Shown here piece by piece: positions 59,371-64,000 of a stretch of 64,000 nucleotides of DNA. The translations under genes were made by a program, and so were the position numbers. The notes beneath the pieces were generated by a model that did not search any database, was not told the origin of the DNA, and was given only the letters and a program-made list of their open reading frames with translations. Source of the stretch: Paguma larvata (Eukaryota; Chordata; Mammalia; Carnivora; Viverridae); contig CM057832.1 of the NCBI GenBank assembly GCA_030068075.1, positions 79,020,502-79,084,501 of the forward strand. The letters run 5' to 3'. Every line of letters starts with the position of its first letter. Positions within the stretch are counted from its first letter, which is position 1.

Positions 59371-59816
59371 CGTTTGCCGGTGTTTCTATAACGAAGCGGC
59401 ACAAACAGAGCGGCTTAAACAGTGGAAATGTATGTATTTCTCCCAGCTCTGCAGGCTAGAAGTCTCAGATCAAGGTGTGGGCAGGACTGGCTCCCCACCA
59501 GGGCCGTGAAGAAGCGTCTGTTCCACGCCTCTGTCCCGGCATCCAGTGGTTGGCTGGCAATCTGTGGCCTTCCTTGGCTGACAGGTCTCTGCCTCCATAG
59601 GCATGGGGTGTTGGCCCTTTGCACACGTCTCTCTCTGTGTCTAGATCTGCCCCCCCCTTTTATAAAGACACCGGTCTCACTGGACTTCAGTATGACCTCA
59701 TCTTAACTAATTATTTCTGCAACAACCCTACTGCCAAATAAGGTTACACTCTGAAATACTGGGGAGTTAGGACTTCAACATATGGTCTTGAGGAAATACA
59801 AGCCAACCCGTAACAT
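59371..59816 (-). mobile_element. ERVL/MaLR-type solitary LTR
   Basis: In plus-strand reading: CTCTGCAGGCTAGAAGTCTC, AGATCAAGGTGTGGGCAGGA, CACCGGTCTCACTGGA, AGTATGACCTCATCTTAACT, CTGCCAAATAAGGTTACACT and TTAGGACTTCAACATATGG. This is the reverse of a common ERVL/MaLR-class LTR. No coding region is attached. The exact family needs a library search. Confidence 0.75.
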
Positions 59817-59918
59817 CCACTGCCATAATTTTTTAAACCCTGTAATGCCAAACAAACATGTCTGCCGGCTGGAAACAGTTGATGGGCTCCGACTTTGCTG
59901 ACTCTGGGAAGTGATTTT

Positions 59919-60153
59919 TATTTTATTTTTTTGTTTCATTTTATTTCATTTTATTCTATTTAATTTTATTATTTATTTTGAGAGAGCAAGTGAATGAGCA
60001 AGTGTGAGTGGAGGGGGGCACAGAGAGAGGGAGAGAGAGAATCCCAAGCAGGCTCCACATTGAAAGCACAGAGCCCGAAATAGGCAAGAGATCGTTACCT
60101 GAGCCAAAATCAAGAGTCGGACACTTAACTGACTGAGCCGCCCGGAGGGGCCC
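59919..60153 (-). repeat. Feliform tRNA-Lys SINE, diverged
   Basis: Long TTTTA-rich tail, head GAGCCGCCCGGAGGGGCCC. Flanked by CTGGGAAGTGATTTT (59904-59918) and CTGGGAAGGGATTTT (60154-60168). Confidence 0.92.
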
Positions 60154-60872
60154 CTGGGAAGGGATTTTAAAGGAAGCATCAGAATGTCAGACTAAACAGA
60201 ATCGGAGAAATGTCTGAACTGGAAGGAAGGCCATGCGCCCCACCCCCCATCCTAAGCCCCAGTGCCCCCTGCAGCGCTGTGGGGGCCAGCCAGCCTCAGC
60301 TAGAATACTTTACTTGTGGAGCACACATGTGACCAGCTCGTCTCTGTAACACGCCTTTGCTCACTGAGGACTCTTGTGTCAAAGGCAGAGAGGAAATATT
60401 TCATGCTCTGTGTAACAGGTCTTTCGATGAAACAGAATCCCTTTCTATGATATGCCGGTGTACGGGGGTGGGACTGGGGGCTGGAGACACCCAACACGTT
60501 GTTTCCCTGGGGTATATCATTGTAGGGGCCAAGCAGGTGGGCTGCTGACACCACCTTCGGGGGAACTTGCTGCAGGGACCACATTTCACTAACAGCCTCC
60601 AGCTGCCTCACCTTTGGGTCCACATCGGCGTTTGTGCTAAGGCCACAGACACCGGCCTTTCTCAGCTCCTGACCAAGCCCAGCAGGAGTACCAGAGCGGG
60701 GGGCCATCCCGCCTCACTGGGCTCCTTAGCAACTCCCCATCTGCCCTGCCTCTCCCTCTCACATATCAGCCTTCCATCTATGCTGAAGGCCATCCCCTGC
60801 AGGGGCCGCATATGACCTTCACGAGTCCCAGGCACTTTGGCTGCTGTGGGCCCATTCCTCCTTAAAAAATAC

Positions 60873-61088
60873 AGGGGTGCCTGGGTGGCTCAGTTGGTTG
60901 AGCGGCCGACTTTGGCTCAGGTCATGATCTCACGGTCTGTGAGTTCGAGCCCCACATCGGGCTCTGTGCTGACGGCTCAGAGCCTGGAGCCTGCTTCAGA
61001 TTCTGTATCTCCCTCTCTCTCTGCCCTTCCCCTGCTCATACTCTGTCTCTAGGTCTCTCAAAAATAAATAAACGTTAAAAAAATTAAA
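60873..61088 (+). repeat. Feliform SINE, first of a tandem pair
   Basis: Near-consensus copy. Flanked by AAAAAATAC at 60864-60872 and 61089-61097. A second copy starts only 12 bases further on. Confidence 0.94.
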
Positions 61089-61099
61089 AAAAAATACTA

Positions 61100-61189
61100 G
61101 GGGCACTTGGGTGGCTCAGTCGGTTAAGCGTCCAACTTCAGCTCAGGTCATTATCTCATCAGGCTCTGTGCAGACAGAGCCTGCTTGGG

Positions 61190-61230
<41 letters not shown>

Positions 61231-61269
61231 CTCCCCACCTCAAAATAAAAATATAAACTTAAAAAAAAT
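61100..61269 (+). repeat. Feliform SINE, second of a tandem pair
   Basis: Shorter copy. The segment between ATTATCTCATC and AGGCTCTGTGCAGACAGAGC is deleted, and it has an expanded (TC)n run at 61193-61225. Ends in an A-tail. Confidence 0.92.
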
Positions 61270-61787
61270 AGTAAACATTTTATTTTATGACCGCATTGTT
61301 ATAAAGATGAACATAATTTAGACAGATTTATTATTATATTTGTTATCGCATTCTTTTTTTTTCTTCTGATTTTAGAATGAATACAATGAACACATTCTCG
61401 TGGATCCCTAAAAGTGTCCCAGGTCCTAGGCACAGTGACCGCTCTGCCTAATGGTACGTTGACCCGGGTCCCAGCTACTCCAGCTGTCTCCCCCTTATCC
61501 TTCACCCCCGTCACATCTATTTCCCAACTCATCCAGGCTTAGCGTCTTCTTCTTGGAGGACCCAAAGTGACACAGCTGTGAAGAGGGAAATCATTCCCCT
61601 GAGGGTAAGGGGCACCTCCGAGGCCTCCAGGAGACTCTCAGTGAATCCAGGAGACCTCACAGCCTACTTCCGAGTGTTCTTTCTACAGGCAGAGTGCACA
61701 GTAGTCACGCTTAGAGAAATGCCTCTCACTCGGTGCCACTGTGAATTCATCTTCCTCACAGTTGACAGGTATCTGATAGCCTTCTTT

Positions 61788-61990
61788 TTTTTTTAATGTT
61801 TATTTATTATTTTTGAGAGAGAGAGAGCGTGCACACGCAAGCAGGGGAGGGGCAAGAGAGAGAGGGAGACAGAGGATCCGAAGTGGGCTCTGTGCTGATA
61901 GTGCAGAGCCTGATGTGGGGCTCACTCATTGTGAGATCATGACCTGAGCCAAAGTCCGAAGCTCGGTTGACTGAGCCACCCAGGCACCCC
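61788..61990 (-). repeat. Feliform tRNA-Lys SINE
   Basis: Reverse copy ending GCCACCCAGGCACCCC. Flanked by TGATAGCCTTCTTT (61774-61787) and TGATAATCTTCTTT (61991-62004). Confidence 0.94.
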
Positions 61991-64000
61991 TGATAATCTT
62001 CTTTAAAGGCTACTCCCCTGCCGTGTGCACAATAATTGAATCCCTGAGTTTGCTGTTAGAGTGCTTCGTTAACAACTCACACACAAGACACTCAGCCGAG
62101 TGAGCCGCAGTTACGTTTCTGGTCCAAACGCCATGCGGTAAACACAATGTGACGTGCCCACAGTGAGTCAGAGAGGCTGCTGGTACTAAGACCGGGACTG
62201 CTGACACCGAGTCTCCTATGGAGCCGCTAGACTAGACCACATTCTGCTGCCCTCCCTGCCCCTCCCCTCCGCCATTCAGTTGTTGCCAAAGTTGGGTACT
62301 GTTTACTGACAAGCTGACTAAGATTGTTTCTCACTGGGAAACAAAAGGAAGCTGGCTCATCATAAGTAAATCATCTCAGTTGAAGGGGTGGGGATAGTTC
62401 AGAAGTCACCAGGTGTCTGCCCCAGGAGGTCAGACTCAGGGTGTATCATCCTTCCTACCCTGAGGGAAAGCAAATGGTTGGGTGAATGCAGGCGCCATTT
62501 TGGGTACCCTTCCGAGGAATGGAACGAAGAAGGTATTCTTGGAAAATTACGTCTCTGGTGTCGGGTATTATGAGAATTTTCCTTCCCAGTTCAATGAGGC
62601 CAGCCCTTCTATCTGGCCCAGGGTTGCAGGGCCTGCAGAATGCCAGGGAGAGGCAATTTTATCAGATCCTCTACCTGTGAGTAGGATGTAACTAGGTATC
62701 GATGGATCCTAAATATACAGACCCTGTAATTAACCAAACCACTGGGGATCCTGCAGGCCACGCAGATGTCTAAGTATTCACACTTTAACTGGATATGGAA
62801 GAGTCTATGAAGGGGCCATGAGTTCTCTGCACAACTGAAACTTGAGAAGTTCACTGCCACTCCCCTAAAGTCCTTGCTGCTTTGCCATACTCAGACTGCG
62901 AGCCAGTCTATCCTTCCCTAATTCTGGACTAAACACAAAGAGGCTGCAGCTTCTAGGCGAAAAAAACAACTTCTAATTCTGTCGAAAGATCAGAATCTTG
63001 CTGATGCCAGCCAAAGGCCCCTCCTGGGATCACGCCCGCAGTGGAGGCACATGTATCCTTGCTTTGGAAGTGCCCTTTCTTCCTTTTATGCAGCAGCCCT
63101 CTGAATGTCAGCTCAACAGCTCATGTGGAACCAGGGGCCCCTGGTTTCCCTTGAACCATTTTCCCTTGAATTAGGGGGAAAAAAAAAACCCTTGAGGGCA
63201 GTTCCTGAACTTTTGTTTTCAAACAGCCTGGCAACCAGCGTGCCACGAAAATTGCCCTCGGCTTGGCTACGATTCCAAGGCTTCCTCTGACTCAGCTGTG
63301 ATTCTGCCTTGTTGGCCACATTTGTGCCCCAGTCGCGGTGTCTGTATCCATGTCATGTTGTCTGGACAGGCTGTCTCCTGGGTAAGGGGGAGAGCGTGGT
63401 CTGAAGAAAGCTATGCCAGCTGGAGAAACCCACTGGTCTGCTTCCACTGTGAGGAGAGAGCACCCGGAGACAGGAAGCTACCACGGCTGCTCCCGCAGTC
63501 TACAAATCCAACACTGACCTTCATGGATCTTTAGTTGCAAAGGTTTGGGTAAGTTTTACTATATTAGAGTCAGACGCTAGTCTTTCTACAGCTTCCAGAG
63601 ATGACACGAGTGTAATAAAGGAACATGGACGGGATGTCGCTTAGTCTCTCCTAAGACCTCAGTGCCAAGAGCCGTGGGTGACAAGTACCTCGATTCCGAG
63701 GTGTCAGAATATGCTTCATTTTGGCATCCCTGGTGTCTAAGCCAGCGCCACCAGGTCTATCCCATTTCTCCCCTCCAGCCTGAACATATGAGGCCAGAGG
63801 AGGCTGGGGGGGTCGTAGACAGAGTCTCGTTAAAGACAGGTGTCCTGGAGCTACCCTGTCATGTGTTTTATTTTGACCTCTGAAGGGAAGGGCAAGGGGT
63901 TGCTTCCCCTTTCTTGTCTTGATCCAAGAGAGCGAGATCTCATAGAGAGAGCACAGGAGGGAAACGCCCGTCCAGCCTCACCGTGGACCCATGCTTGCAG

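Larger units (their letters stand above)
57531..64000. other. MAMDC2 intron, right part
   Basis: Intron upstream of the MAM2 core exon; its 5' end is beyond the window. It holds G-rich tracts at 57565-57755, a MIR-like fragment, a small CpG-dense pocket at 59150-59215, an LTR-like element, and SINEs at 59919, 60873, 61100 and 61788. 62005-64000 shows no gene or repeat that I recognise. The exon carrying the first MAM2 cysteines was searched for and not found. Confidence 0.75.

Noticed and set aside
2041..61990. Many short reading frames beginning MAQSVKRPTLAQVMIS or similar, and apparent tRNA-Lys genes
   Set aside because: They come from the tRNA-derived heads of the SINEs. The heads lack an intact cloverleaf and continue into SINE bodies, so they are neither proteins nor functional tRNAs.
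1..64000. Antisense lncRNA comparable to human MAMDC2-AS1
   Set aside because: Such a gene is known near human MAMDC2, but I see no exon or promoter signal here that would support placing it.

Overview
This is vertebrate nuclear DNA from a cat-family carnivore (Felidae or a close feliform). About thirty-five copies of the tRNA-Lys-derived feliform SINE are scattered through it. Each has a head reading GGGGCGCCTGGGTGGCTCAG, a CT-rich middle and an AATAAA-type A-tail. Many are bounded by clear target-site duplications (TSDs). Older mammalian repeats (L2, MIR, L1M, MER5, MLT1-like LTRs) fill much of the rest. There are no operons, CRISPR arrays or other prokaryotic features.

The only functional protein gene I can support is MAMDC2 (MAM domain containing 2, mamcan), on the minus strand and spanning the whole window. 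Seven consecutive coding exons are visible, in transcript order: 57530-57274, 53263-53170, 45597-45454, 41993-41728, 22448-22355, 20439-20287 and 1999-1740. All have canonical AG/GT borders, and their phases join into one frame of 1268 coding bases. They encode most of MAM domain 2, all of MAM domain 3 and the first two thirds of MAM domain 4. The 5' exons (signal peptide, MAM1, start of MAM2) lie beyond base 64000. The last exons (end of MAM4, C-terminus) lie before base 1. Introns within the window run from 1.9 to 19.3 kb.

Layout from left to right: 1-1739 is intron with a MER5-type element; 1740-1999 is the MAM4 core exon, with a SINE only about 42 nt from its acceptor; 2000-20286 is an 18.3 kb intron with SINEs, two long L2 copies, an old L1 fragment and two MLT1-like LTRs; 20287-22448 holds two closely spaced exons; 22449-41727 is a 19.3 kb intron with many SINEs, including a head-to-head SINE palindrome; 41728-45597 holds two exons flanking an intron that contains a TMEM258 processed pseudogene; 45598-53169 is an intron with a three-deep nested SINE stack, a G-run and a 0.43 kb purine microsatellite; 53170-57530 holds two exons; 57531-64000 is intron with an LTR and several SINEs.

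The most interesting observations are: a strong potential alternative 5' splice site 33 nt in frame downstream of the MAM2 exon; the repeating three-exon, phase-symmetric plan of the MAM domains; the SINE next to the MAM4 acceptor; the SINE hairpin; the nested SINE stacks, which give an insertion order; and a purine microsatellite flanked by what looks like a TSD. I found no convincing undescribed multi-gene system.
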